Shown here in pieces: positions 32,884 through 43,668 of a stretch of DNA of 64,000 bases; within the stretch, counting starts at the first letter, position 1; each line of letters starts with the position of its first letter. The stretch covers positions 248,001 to 312,000 of the forward strand of contig JAJTUQ010000011.1 in the NCBI GenBank assembly GCA_021399445.1, given 5' to 3'. This DNA comes from Xylogone sp. PMI_703 (Eukaryota > Ascomycota > Leotiomycetes). The notes under the pieces are model-generated. The model saw only the letters and a list, made by a program, of their open reading frames with translations, had not been told where the DNA came from and searched no databases. The translations under genes and the position numbers were made by a program.

Positions 32884-34323
32884 ATGGCAACTAAGATTGA
32901 GACCCGTCTTTACATAGATGGGCAGTTCGTCAATGCCAGGTCAGGAAAACGTTTAACGGTTTACAACCCAACTACCGAAGAGAGGGCAATCGAGGTGTCA
33001 GAAGCTGATAAGGAGGATGTTGATGTTGCCGTCCGCGCTGCAAGCAAAGCCTTTCCGGAATGGCAAGTGAAATCAGCCTTTGAGAGGGAGGCCTTGTTCC
33101 TAAAGTTGGCTGACCTCGTCGAACGGGACCGCAAGGAGATCGCCTACTTAGATGCTATCTCCATGGGCATGCCCACGAGCATGTATGACAACTACATCAC
33201 GGCCACTGCCGGTCTCATTAGGTACACTGCTGGCCTCGTCCATGGCATGCACGGCAAGACCAGCCTCAACACTCCGGGCTACGTCAGTATGACCGTACGC
33301 CAGCCTTTTGGTGTCTGTGCTGCCATATTTCCCTGGAACGTACCCGTTCTCATGTTCATGGCCAAATTGGTCCCATGCGTGGTAGCCGGGAACTGCATCG
33401 TCATGAAGTCTTCAGAAAAGGCGCCCCTCTCCTCTATCAAGTTGGCCGGTCTTTGTCATGAGGCTGGTTTCCCTCCTGGAGTTGTCAATGTCATTACTGG
33501 CTACGGTCCTTCAGCAGGAGCAGCGCTATCAGAACATATGGATATCCGGAAGCTCTCCTTTACTGGATCTACGGCCGCTGGGAAGATCATCACAGCCGCG
33601 GCAGCAAAGAGTAACCTGAAGAAGGTTACAATCGAGACTGGGGGCAAGAATCCGTGCATTATCTTCAACGACGCGGACCTACAAAAAGCGGTTGCAGACT
33701 GCACGACCAGTGCCCACCTGAACTCAGGCCAGATCTGTGTGTCGAACAGCCGCATCTATGTCGAAGAGGGTATCTTTGATACCTTTGTAAAGGCTTTCAC
33801 AAGTGATTTTGCGGCTGTGGCCATGGGGGACCCCTTGGATCCTACGACACTGTACGGGCCGCAAGTGGACAAAGATCAGTTCTACAAGGTGCTACGATAT
33901 ATCGAGAATGCTAAAGAGGCTGGTGCAACGGCAGTAGTAGGTGGGCAGCGCGCGACACCCAAAGGTTATTTCATCCAGCCTACGGTGATCATCGGAGCAG
34001 ATGAGAACTCAGAGATCATGAAAGAAGAGGTTTTTGGGCCCGTAGTAGTGCTTCAACGCTTCTCGACCGAAGGTGAAGCCGTGCGGCTTTGCAATAACAG
34101 TGACTACGGCTTGCATGCCTCGATCTTCACTCGAGATGTCTCACGCGCCCATCGTGTAGCCCAGGCGTTAGAATCTGGTATAGTAAATATCAACTGCGGG
34201 ATTACTGTTTTCCCCTATGATATGCCTTTCGGTGGTTACAAATGTAGTGGTATTGGAAGGGAACTGGGACATGCTGGCCTAGAAGCTTATTACGAGGTGA
34301 AGACGATTACCGTGGCGCTGTGA
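32884..34323 (+). CDS. Aldehyde dehydrogenase, 479 aa, intact
   Basis: Single-exon NAD(P)+-dependent ALDH superfamily enzyme, oxidising an aldehyde to the acid. I start at ATG 32884 (MATKIETRLYIDGQFV), which matches the usual N-terminus; the frame is open 56 codons further upstream but that part has no ALDH character. Catalytic features: FPWNVPVLMFMAKLVP for the cofactor site, KSSEKAP, FTGSTAAGK, the general-base Glu in TIETGGKNP, the nucleophile Cys in NSGQICVSNS, and EEVFGPVV. GC is well above the surroundings and the codon use is regular, so the gene is under selection. It is the best-preserved gene here. The length equals that of the family. Placement beside the decayed cluster could be chance or a remaining tailoring role. 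Confidence 0.93.
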   Translation: MATKIETRLYIDGQFVNARSGKRLTVYNPTTEERAIEVSEADKEDVDVAVRAASKAFPEWQVKSAFEREALFLKLADLVERDRKEIAYLDAISMGMPTSMYDNYITATAGLIRYTAGLVHGMHGKTSLNTPGYVSMTVRQPFGVCAAIFPWNVPVLMFMAKLVPCVVAGNCIVMKSSEKAPLSSIKLAGLCHEAGFPPGVVNVITGYGPSAGAALSEHMDIRKLSFTGSTAAGKIITAAAAKSNLKKVTIETGGKNPCIIFNDADLQKAVADCTTSAHLNSGQICVSNSRIYVEEGIFDTFVKAFTSDFAAVAMGDPLDPTTLYGPQVDKDQFYKVLRYIENAKEAGATAVVGGQRATPKGYFIQPTVIIGADENSEIMKEEVFGPVVVLQRFSTEGEAVRLCNNSDYGLHASIFTRDVSRAHRVAQALESGIVNINCGITVFPYDMPFGGYKCSGIGRELGHAGLEAYYEVKTITVAL

Positions 34324-34697
34324 TTGTGGACCCACCCCCCAAGCCAACAAATATTTCGTACTAGCAGCGTTATATAATTTATTACAATCTATTACAATTT
34401 ATAATATTCAATTATTATCACGATTATTTAGCTGACTTCAACCATAATGATACCTAATCTAGCCACATCTTCTGACTGATCTCTTTTGTAAAATGTAGGC
34501 CAGCTATGGCTCAATCTACAATTGTAATAATAATTCAGGCACCAGTCATATGCACCGTTTTATTACGCGTTACAAAACTATCCCTCTTTGCATATGTTAG
34601 TCAATTAGTTCTGTATATCGCCAGCACCGGACAGTTTGTTATATGCACATATGGCAGCCCCACCCATCGCGGCCTAACTTTAAGGAGTGTGTTGACA
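34324..34697. other. Downstream spacer of the dehydrogenase
   Basis: AT-rich, no gene. The sequence holds the presumed 3' end of the dehydrogenase transcript; no clear polyadenylation motif can be fixed. Confidence 0.35.
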
Positions 34698-34752
34698 TAC
34701 TACTACTACTACTACTACTACTACTATTACTACTACTACTACTACTACTACT
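34698..34752. repeat. (TAC)n microsatellite
   Basis: About 18 TAC/ACT triplets with one ATT interruption. Neither strand encodes a supported protein through it; the Tyr or Val runs in the translations come from the repeat itself. Confidence 0.95.
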
Positions 34753-35149
34753 GTATTAATAGTTGTCCGTTTCACGTCGTGAATCCGATTTTCTGGCCCG
34801 TGCACGCGTAGATGGACGTCCGAAATTCGCGTTTTACGTACATTCAGATCTGGCCCGTGCACACATGAGAGTTTTGTAAATAGATTTTAGTACTCAGATG
34901 GAAATTTTTGGTTTAAGTCGACGATTGCGTATTTTCGATTTAGGAAAAAGGGTATAAAATATAAACAAGCATTACGATTTTTGTATTTCGTATTAGATTT
35001 CTACTGTATTGCATAATTGAGTTATTACTGTCCAAGTTAAAGCTAACCCAAGAATTTTAATGACGACAGTTAGTCGGCGGGACCCGGGAACACTACCCCG
35101 GGTTTTAGAGTCGAGAGTCTAATGTAGGAACATCAGTACTGTAGCATCC

Positions 35150-35760
35150 TGAATCTCAGGCCAACGGCTCTGGCAAGAAAGAGCACGGCCTACAAGCTGG
35201 CCAAGCAACTTCGAAAGTTCCATGGCTGCACTCACGAGCAACATCACGAGGCAGACCAAGCTCATCAAGCACACCATCAACGTCACGATGTGCACTCGGA
35301 GTGCTCCTCGATTCCCGAAATCACCTCCCTTCTTCGTGGGACTTACGCTGGAGGGACGCCTCTCCCCGATGTCCTGAGCAATCCCAAGTTCATGAAGGCT
35401 ACTGATCTTCGTGAGGCCGACTGCCAAGCAGCGTTTGAAGGTGTCATCCTCCCTGCCAGTCCAAGAGACAATCAGACGCCAGACGATCGACTGCCGCGAA
35501 ACTTGTGTCTGTCGACATACTACACAGCCAGCAAGAAGAACCGGCGGCCCAAAATCGCCCATGATATCGATAGCATGTGTTGCTTTCCGAAGAGCCTGGG
35601 TGTTGCTCGCAATGGCATTAACTGGTATCCCAAGTTCCACGCGGTTCTCAATCTTACGGCAGACATTCACTTTGGTTGAAAGGTTCCTCGACGTACCGTA
35701 CGGGGGGGTATCTCTGAGAGGTATGAACCCTTACACACAATCCCGCATCACCCTTTAGGG
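35150..35760 (+). pseudogene. GC-rich coding remnant of unknown family
   Basis: A plus-strand frame from about 35150 to 35677 is GC-rich against very AT-rich flanks and reads like a protein. It holds a His-rich stretch (HHEADQAHQAHHQRHDVHSE), then PLPDVLSNPKFMKATDLREA, DDRLPRNLCLSTYYTASK, then DIDSMCCFPKSLGVARNGIN and NLTADIHFG. It ends by a stop at 35677, and the continuation (VPRRTVRGGISERYE...) is in another frame. No start codon fits the beginning. I do not recognise the family, and a signal peptide cannot be tested because the 5' end is missing. The end of the hAT element lies 40 bp further. Confidence 0.45.
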
Positions 35761-35798
35761 AGCTTGATTGGCATGGATGAAGCACTTATGCTTGTCTT

Positions 35799-38700
35799 TA
35801 GGGCTCCGAAACGAATAAATGAATATGAATATTGGTCTTATTCATATTCGCACTCCGCGAATACGAATAAAATGAATATTATTCATATGAATAACCTCAA
35901 TATTCATATTCGTATCATATTATTCATATTTCTCTTGGAAATTTGTTTTTCCGGCCGAAACCAAAGGACAACCCTAATGAAAGCAACTTCTGTAGACTCC
36001 ATCCTAGAGTAGCAAAAGCTGTTCCAATCAAATAAAATAAAAAATATAAAAAAAAGAGTAGCCATACGTAAGAGGCAATTTGTGGTAATTTTAATTTAAA
36101 ATACCCCTTTTAAATTCCGTATACGTAAAAATTGATAGCCAGGAAAATAAAAAGAATAAAAAAAAAAATTGACAGAAATAATCAGGGTGATTTCACGTAG
36201 CTCTAATGTGCCATCTAGCATGGAAAACCCAAGAAAACCACCTTTATCATCATAACCAAGCTAAAGATTTTCCATTTTGCTTCAAAATCTGTAAAGGAGT
36301 TATATGGATCATTTGTCACGTAAAACACGCTTTAAACGATAACACTGTCACAGTGATGTTCCAAGATTGATCTTTTGTCTGTTTCCCTATATGATTATTA
36401 TAAACAGACGAAAACGCTTTTTATAAAACATAAACAATGGTTATCTTTAAATTTCGGATTCCCACTCATGAACTTCCTATCCTCGCTAGGTATTCATCCA
36501 TTCATCGAGAACCTGCTAATATCATGTCTTCCCCTAGTGCCCCACATGCTCGCATTACCCGCAAGAGGCCTCGTCTAGATTATAATGCTTTAAATAATGG
36601 CATGGACGCTTTTCTTCCTCCTCTACCTACTGAAGAACAATGGCAGGCAGATACTGATAACTTTTCACAATGTTCTGAGCCTCCTGCTTCTGATGAACTT
36701 TTACCATCGGAATCAGCTTCACAGGTATTGAGATCTTCTCCTCCCCAAACAAACTCAGAGATCTCTGCTCCATCGGAGCAAGGAACCGATACCTATGGCC
36801 CTCCACTGCCTAAGAAACGAAAGGACAAGTCACATACCAGCTGGACCCTTAATCACTTCCATGTAACGATTCTTGATAGCACATGGAGCCGGGATGGCAA
36901 ACCTCCAAAAACGATAGGCTTTTGGTCTGTAAGCGATGTAGCTGGTCATCAACAGACTCCGCTCGTCGTGGCTCAACGTCAAACTTAGCCACGCATCTTT
37001 CTACAAAACACGGCATTAAACCAGAATCGGCTACAGCATCTTCTTCCGTGACGACTATTGACCGGTTCATTTTGCCATCCAAGGAGAAGTTGGATATGCA
37101 ACAAGCTCTCATGCAATGGGTAATTGAAACACAACAACCATTTACAGCCGTTGAACATCCTGCATTTAAAGCAATGTTTAATGCTGTAGAGGCTAGTCTT
37201 CCGATCAAGACTGCAGATACTCTTCGCGATCGAGTCCACACAGACTTTCTGAATAAGAGAAGCAATTTGCGACAAGATTTGGCTACCAGCTGTCATACAG
37301 TTGCACTTTCACTCGATCTCTGGACCTCGGAGCATCAGCTGTCAATTCTTGGTGTTATTGGTCATTGGATCACACCAGATTTTGAAAAGCGAGAAGAACT
37401 CCTGGAGTTTACTGAAATCCATGGAGGACATTCTGGAGAGAATATGACAGAGGTCCTACTTACTATGCTTGAAGAGCTTCAAATTGCACAAAAGCTCCTA
37501 ACAATTACGGGAGATAATGCTGGAAATAATAAGACGCTCTGTGACGCTCTTCATGCTGAGCTCCTGAAGGCATAAGATGATGAAGACGATTCATTTTGTA
37601 TCAAGCCCCTTATGTATTTTCGAGGCCGGGACAGTTTTATTCCTTGCCTTGCACATATCATTAATATTATCTGCAAGGGTGTTTTGGCATCTCTGAAGGC
37701 TGGTTCAGTCCGAGAAGCAAAGGCTATATTAGATGAACTGTCGTCGCGAAAAAGCCAATCATTCACCAGTGAATTTACTACAAAAAGTTCTATTGTCAAG
37801 ATTCGTTTTTTAGTGTTATGGATTGCTCGTAGCCCTCAACGTCGTCAGGAGCGGAAAAAAGTCTCACCTTCGAAGCAGATCGGCTACGATGTGGATACTC
37901 GTTGGAACTCGACATTCAATATGATTTCTGATGCCCTTCGGCTTCGAAAAGAGGTCACCCACTTTATTCGGAGCCATCAAGATGTCCATGCCTTACAACT
38001 AGCTGATGACGAATGGTTACGACTTCAGCAAGTGTATAGTGTTCTTAAACCTTTCTGGGACCATACTAATACTGTCTCGAAGGCTTGCCCCACTATTGTT
38101 GAGAGCCTTCCAATTTACTGGAATCTTGATGACATCCTTGATGACATCAAGAATGCTGAAGTGACTTCGAGGGTATTAGCAAGGACATCCAAGATGCTGT
38201 GGAAGCTGGAATTCAGAAATTGGGTAAATTTGCAAAGATGATGGATGGGAATATTCTTTACTATGTTGCTGCAATTCTGGATCCACGTATCAAAACTTCC
38301 TACATCAAGGCGCAGATGAGTGAGCCTGATGCACATCTTATTATCTCTCAAGTACGAGAATTCTTGAAGAAACAGTATTCGTGTGAGCCAGTCTCTCCAT
38401 CCTCCCCTGAGCGTCCACCAAACATGGCAGAATGTATATGGAGAACGCTTAGAAAGGTCCATCCTGTGCAATCAACCATGGCTTCGGATATTGATCGATA
38501 CTTGGATTCAGATCCTGTTAATTGGTCACATACATTGATAGACGATGGCGATCCGGATTGAGTTTTAAAGTGGTGGAAGGCAAATGCCTTCAATTATCCA
38601 CTTATGGCACGGGCTTTTCGTGATTACTTTCCCGTGCTATCTGCTGAGGTAGGCGTGGAGAGGCTATTTAGTAATGCTCGAGATGTTCTAGGTATTCGAA

Positions 38701-39026
38701 GGCATTGTATGAATGCTGATACGTTACGATGGCTTATGCTGCTTAAAGGACATTATGATAAAGAACGCCAGCGTGGAGATGGGTGAAGGTTAACTGATCT
38801 ATGTCAATGTAACGGTTTTTAGTGTTATTCATATAGTACAATGAAATAATTACAGAAAATAGCTAGACGATAATTTGGGTTTTAATAATAATTAAAATCA
38901 AAATATGAATACGTGAATATTCATGAATAATGCGAATATGAATAAGGATCATATTCATATTCATTTTATTCATATTCGCAAATAATCATGAATATTCATA
39001 TTATTCATATTCATTTCGGAGCCCTA
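35799..39026 (+). mobile_element. hAT transposon 1, defective
   Basis: The ends TAGGGCTCCGAAACGAATAA (35799) and the reverse complement TAGGGCTCCGAAATGAATAT (from 39026) are hAT-style inverted repeats. About 150 bp inside each end is a dense run of GAATATGAATATT-like motifs. The flanking eight bases (CTTGTCTT and CCTACATC) do not match, so the target duplication has decayed or an end is rearranged. The interior encodes a dead transposase. Confidence 0.75.
36524..38786 (+). pseudogene. hAT transposase, two frameshifts and two stops
   Basis: The ATG at 36524 starts MSSPSAPHARITRKRPRLDY. A frameshift near 36890 leads into a BED-type zinc finger (VCKRC... HLSTKHG). The catalytic-domain region follows (VALSLDLWTSEHQLSILGVI, TGDNAGNNKTL), then a stop at 37573, an RNase-H-like block with PCLAHIINIICKGVL and GYDVDTRWNSTF, another frameshift near 38215, a stop at 38559, and the hATC dimerisation end (FPVLSAEVGVERLFSNARDV). 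The order and motifs are those of fungal hAT elements. No complete protein is possible. Confidence 0.85.
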
Positions 39027-39474
39027 CCTACATCTAGAGGTTGCATACAATGCGTAAGGTGTACTGGAAAGGTAAATGGAATTATATGGTTCTCTCTGGC
39101 CAATAAGGTAAACTCTGGAACAACATGGCTACCATGGTTATCCATAAGGAGAAGTTATATGGCTGAGTTGAGCCAGCATTTGTATGAGTAATAAAATGCT
39201 GAAGGTATCGGAAACCAAAATTATCGGTTGTATAGCCACTATCTGATAATTAGACTAGTTCTGGGCCATGCAATTTGCCTTTGCCATACCAGAATCCATG
39301 TGGTATTTGCCTTGAATAATAATCACTGGTGGAATAAGGGTTCCCCCATCAGCACGTTTAGTTTCAATCGTAGTAATTGACCTCCGGTTTCCACGGCTTA
39401 AAGAATAAAGCTATTAACATTAGAAAAGACACTCCTTAATATAAAAGTATATAGAGGGGAGTCTTACCTCGGTG

Positions 39475-40010
39475 ATTTCAATAGGAATTAATACTTCCAC
39501 CCCTTTTGGCCATCCAATCCTAAACCCAGTTTCGTCAAAATTGTATATATCTTTACTATGAATATTATAGGACTTTAGAGTAGCCTTGTGTCGTTTGAAC
39601 CAATTCTCGATGTCTACATGGTCTTAGGCCGTAATTCTAGTGCGTGCTATTGGTTTGGTCTTAATTTTGTGGAGGTATGGCTGGCTTTTCCACCACTTTC
39701 TGAAACAACTGAGAGAGGGGGAAGGAGATTGATCTGTATGCTTTACGCACATAACAGATAGCACTGAATATAAATCTCCTTAGTAGGTAATTGGCTATTT
39801 TCGAGCAGTGACTTAATATAGGCATGAACAGCTTGCCCTTGAGTAGTTGTCAATATTCTATTTTGGCCACCATTTGGCTTGCCAGCTAGAGACCTTCGCT
39901 TTTTAGCTTTGGCCAAAGTGGTCCTATTGACCTTGAATATCTTAGCTGCCACATAGGGAGTCTCTTAAGGGTTCTCTTAATGCCATTGTTTTGCTTCAGA
40001 AGGACGTGTT
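39475..40010 (-). pseudogene. Pogo-type transposase N-terminal remnant
   Basis: Minus strand: MAAKIFKVNRTTLAKAKKRR (helix-turn-helix) and GQNRILTTTQGQAVHAYIKS, then WWKSQPYLHKIKTKPI, then ENWFKRHKATLKS and IYNFDETGFRIGWPKG with the first catalytic Asp. At least two frame changes occur and the rest of the DDE domain is gone. This differs from the two other pogo-type copies in the window. From 39027 to 39474 nothing else is seen. Confidence 0.6.
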
Positions 40011-40207
40011 TAGGTGAAGTTTGCATAGTAATAATTATAGTAATAGTTGTAGGATATGGTCAAAATGAGGGGTGGTGAAAGTTTTTTTTTTTTATGTGAA
40101 TTGCATACAAAAAAAAATGTGTGGCCTGCGCTTATCAGTGGCAACCTCTTCCTCCGACTAGGAGACGACTAGAAATGAAGGCCGATTAAGCGAGCCGACG
40201 GTTATCC

Positions 40208-40388
40208 TACAAGTGCAATTACAGTACAATTTATAGTGGCAATTGCACTAATGGGCTAAGAATGGAATAGCCTCGCATAGCAGGGTTCTCCTGACTAATC
40301 CTATTGAGAGGAATAGAGATTACGGTCCGTATGCGCAACCGCAATTGTTCTGACACGGTCCTTATGTGTAACCATAGTTGTTCTGACA
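40208..40388 (-). repeat. Rearranged solo LTR (family A)
   Basis: The minus strand from 40355 matches the first 150 bp of the 205-bp LTR (TGTCAGAACAATTGCGGTTG...). A further copy of just the first 33 bp (TGTCAGAACAACTATGGTTA) stands immediately in front at 40388-40356, so the 5' end is tandemly duplicated. The 3' end of the LTR is missing. Confidence 0.6.
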
Positions 40389-40650
40389 CATACGTAGTAC
40401 GACTGGCGTAACAGTATATGTAGCACTAGCGCCTTTTAGGCTAAGCCGGGCATAATAGATCTTCACATAAATACAGAAGTTTAGTATCCAAAAGGCAGTC
40501 CATCTCATAGAAAAGGGCAGTGATCTTGTTACTGTTGCTTGATTTGTCTGTCTTTGTTAAGGCTTTGATATGATACAGTTCCCCCCGAATACGGGTAAGT
40601 GGCCTATGCGGCGTTTCCCATCTCATCAAGTTTCACTTGTACCGACTTAG

Positions 40651-41469
40651 TCATTCGACATTTGGGCTAGTCCATATGTTAAGCCCAACCTTTGTTCCAC
40701 CCTTACACGTAGCGGGAAGTCCCGCATGTAAAGTCATTTCGTGTCCGGCGCCATCGCTATGGACATTGCGCCAAAAAACCGCAGAACCAGCCCTTGGTTT
40801 TATCATCATAGATTCTTTCTCGCAGTCAACGTACTCACAAATCTTCTGATCCTCCTTCATCCAGTTGTATTTGAGTAATGGGAATTCTGTTCCACAGCTC
40901 ACGCAATTGGCTTCCAGAATAGCGAAGAATGTTGTAACAGGTTGCACCAGACCAGTAAACAGAGAATTGTACCAGTCGTAGTGAGCATGGAAATGCTGGC
41001 CCTCTTCGTACCGTGTGGCCTGAATCGATATGATAGAAGATGAATCAAAGCCTTGAAATTTGGCGGCTTGTTCTTGTATACAGCGTACGACGCTGTCATT
41101 TGCTGCAAGTATCGCAGACGAGCTTGTTTGGCCCTTGGAGATGGCCCTAGTTCCATTTTTCTGGCGGACTTGCGATCTTTGATAGATGGAGTTGCTATAT
41201 CATATTTAGCCACATACTTTTAAATGCTGCCTGCAAAGTTCTTACGGTAATTGCAGTAGATGTTGCCTTTCCTCTGCTGTAATGAAGTTCTCCAGATGCA
41301 TTATAAGCGGATCCCACGACAAGACACGAGTAATGTATTCTCGCGGAGCGCACGAGTGAGAGTTCTGATGAAACGATGACTCTGGTTGATCATAATTCAT
41401 AGCAAAAAGCAGAACAGAAAAAGTCCCAGTGAAGAAACTAAAGATGGAGAGTTTCGAAAGGCTGTACAT
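40651..41469 (-). CDS. Prolyl 4-hydroxylase-like Fe(II)/2OG dioxygenase
   Basis: Minus-strand exons 41469-41246 and 41194-40651 (phase-2 intron of 51 nt, GTAAGA donor) join to 255 aa. An N-terminal hydrophobic segment (SIFSFFTGTFSVLLFAM) suggests a signal anchor and an ER or secretory-pathway location. The P4Hc fold shows the iron ligands: HYD in HFHAHYDWYNSLF, and the distal His in GHEMTLHAGLP, followed by the 2-oxoglutarate-binding Lys in GTKVGLNIWT. The N-terminal half has PREYITRVLSWDPLIMHLEN typical of the family. The enzyme would hydroxylate prolines or another residue using O2 and 2-oxoglutarate. The substrate is unknown. Length is normal for fungal single-domain members, and no defect is seen. 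Confidence 0.88.
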
Positions 41470-42340
41470 GACGTGAATGATGAAGCAAGAGAAAAGTTCT
41501 CTAACTTTACAAATCGGTCATCGAAAATATTTAATTGTTAGCATTTATAGAATGCCAACTTTTCGCTAACTGAAGAAAGTAAGGCGAAACGAATGTTTAA
41601 AGAAGGCTGAGCCGAGCCAGATTTGACTTCTCTGCCTCTCACGACTTATAGCATGCACTGTTTGCAGGGCATTGAACATAAAACATAAGTTATTACCAGC
41701 TTGGCTAAGCGGTCTGAAGAAACATGACATCTGGTTTTAGACTTGACTGTAGTTTTACACGACTGCTTATTTTAAGAGGTTATACATCTGATTCACGACT
41801 AGAATCTCAATGTAAAATCCGCACATACGAGTTTTTTACGTTTATCATATCATAAGCATCTGTTAATATTTTCGTTCTCGTACATGTTTCCTTTTTAGTA
41901 TATTGTAACTCGTCAAGAGTCTCGGGCTCAGTCAATAAAAGATTCTTACTTGCTTTAAAGTTTCAAGAAAAAAGTCAAAGAGACGCTAAAACTGATTGAA
42001 TTGAAGGTATGATCTGATTTTAAAGAGTGTCTTGGTCTATACCATAAAAACAAAGCGTAATGCCAAATTGTTTCTTAAACGAGCGACAAGCAGTCAAAGG
42101 CAAGTCTGAAATCCTCACATCCACTACACTCATACAAACTCTAATAATCGTGTTATCATCACCTTAGGTAGGATCGACTATTCACTGTCCACATGTAAAA
42201 GATCGTTCATGCGCAAAGTTATTGACTAAACACTATATCAATTGATATAATAACCACCCTTTGTTATGAAACACTATAAAACACCATATGTGAGCTTAAT
42301 GACCTGTGTGGTGATCTGTGACATACTGAAAATATAACTC
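41470..42340. other. Intergenic, nothing recognised
   Basis: AT-rich DNA upstream of the dioxygenase and downstream of the next secreted-protein gene. No repeat family member or gene is apparent. Confidence 0.45.
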
Positions 42341-42583
42341 TTAACATGAAACGCAGGGACCGTCGAGGCAAGCAGCGATACCGCCTCTAGGACAGCAAGA
42401 ATCGCATCTCGCCCCAACTCCATCGCTGCATTGACAAAAGCCTGGATCTGGCCCAGGTTGCTCGTATCCGTCCCACGGTACGTCGAGTCGTTTAGCCAGT
42501 GCGTCCTCTTCAGAACCAGAAGGCATTGCTGACACCAAGCTTCTGAACGCAAGAATAACAGGAAGAAAAGCTAAAAACTTCAT
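42341..42583 (-). CDS. Small secreted cysteine-rich protein 2, 80 aa
   Basis: Minus strand, ATG at 42583 (MKFLAFLPVILAFRSLVSA signal peptide), chosen over an in-frame upstream ATG at 42625 because it begins directly at the hydrophobic core. A dibasic KR at residues 31-32 (LAKR, then LDVPWDGYE) is a likely Kex2 site. The mature part has eight cysteines in its C-terminal third (CQC, C, CC, C, C, C), ending CVSC. The N-terminal pro-region is acidic and the spacer is Pro/Gly rich. The type is an effector candidate; no family is recognised, and the cysteine order differs from the secreted proteins at 17.5 and 49 kb. No intron is needed. Confidence 0.75.
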   Translation of the reverse strand: MKFLAFLPVILAFRSLVSAMPSGSEEDALAKRLDVPWDGYEQPGPDPGFCQCSDGVGARCDSCCPRGGIAACLDGPCVSC

Positions 42584-43289
42584 TTTAAGCCAGTACAAAG
42601 AGGTCTTCAATATGATGGATGTCAAAAGGGAGTCTTAGAATAAATCTGTTGAGATAGAGTGAATTAAGAATGTTAGGTACAAAGTGTCCTTATATATCTA
42701 ATCCCCCTTGAAGGCCGCTCCGTCTCTCAGCTATTAGGTTAGGTATGATTACATGAACTTAAACTTAAACTTACTATATATTACTGTAAAGTCTCGCCGC
42801 TTAGAGCGTTGAACGAGCTGGTGTATTTACGATATACTACATACAGGCCAGAATAAACTTTCATTCGAAGTCTGCACTATTGCCTAGAGAGGCAATTTAT
42901 TTTCTATACTATTCCACTGGGAGTATAGACTTCCAATGGGGGTTTATTCAGGCGTGTAAGAAGTATGACATATCCAGCGAACACAATGTAACTCTCTGGA
43001 CAGACAGTTTTACACCGTATAAAGTAGAAACCAGCTAGTTCAAAGCTGTAAGCCGTTAGACCTTATGGTAGAAATTCTATCGCTTATAAAACCTAGGATC
43101 TGACTCTATGTGTGAGGCCGAATGAATCAAGGAGCCCGTCCTGAATCCGCTGAAGGATAAAGTCGGTACGGTCGATAAGTGATCCAGGGAGTAAGTGTTT
43201 GACTCCCGTGTTAACGTTCTAGGGTCACTTGCAGACATCTACAGACATCTTACAGAACAGCCAGGTTAACGTTTCTTCAAATGAGAATC
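42584..43289. other. Intergenic, nothing recognised
   Basis: AT-rich DNA upstream of the secreted protein gene. No gene or repeat was identified before the solo LTR. Confidence 0.4.
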
Positions 43290-43494
43290 TGTCAGAACAA
43301 CTGTGGTTGCGCATACGGACCGTAAACTTTATTGCCTCAATGGGATTAGTCAGGAGAACCCTGCTATATAAGGCTATTCCATTCTTACCCTATTAGTGTA
43401 ATTGTTACTATAAATTGTACTGTAATTGCATTGTAAGATAGTTGATTCAATTAATTCTTTACATTCTACCATAATCGGACTTTATGTTCCGACA
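43290..43494 (+). mobile_element. Solo LTR, family A, complete
   Basis: 205 bp beginning TGTCAGAACAACTGTGGTTG and ending TATGTTCCGACA; the tips are an inverted repeat (TGTCxGAACA). Five-base target duplications GAATC flank it (43285-43289 and 43495-43499). No internal retrotransposon remains. Nearly identical in layout to the copy at 59526-59730. Confidence 0.88.
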
Positions 43495-43582
43495 GAATCT
43501 TAACTATTTCACGTTTACAAGAAGTGTTAACCGAATACAAGTAAGCTTTATGGCGGTTACCAAATAAGAATAACATCAAAAG

Positions 43583-43668
43583 CCGTAACGAATGGTAAAG
43601 CCGTAACGAATAGTAAAGTCGTAACGAATAGTAAAGTCGTAACGAATAGTAAAGTCGTAACGAATAGA
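43583..43668. repeat. 18-bp minisatellite, ~4.7 copies
   Basis: Head-to-tail units of (C/T)CGTAACGAATAGTAAAG. The first two units have CCG and the later ones TCG; only the first has AATGG. Not coding. Confidence 0.92.

Noticed and set aside
34680..34862. Tyr- or Val-run proteins over the TAC microsatellite
   Set aside because: The runs are simple translations of the triplet repeat, with no other support.
35119..35670. 183-codon minus-strand frame overlapping the GC-rich relic
   Set aside because: The plus-strand reading has more protein-like motif structure; the minus frame lacks any known feature. Not excluded, but weaker.
42274..42552. 92-codon minus-strand frame overlapping secreted protein 2
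   Set aside because: It is a different frame of the same bases and lacks a signal peptide and cysteine pattern.
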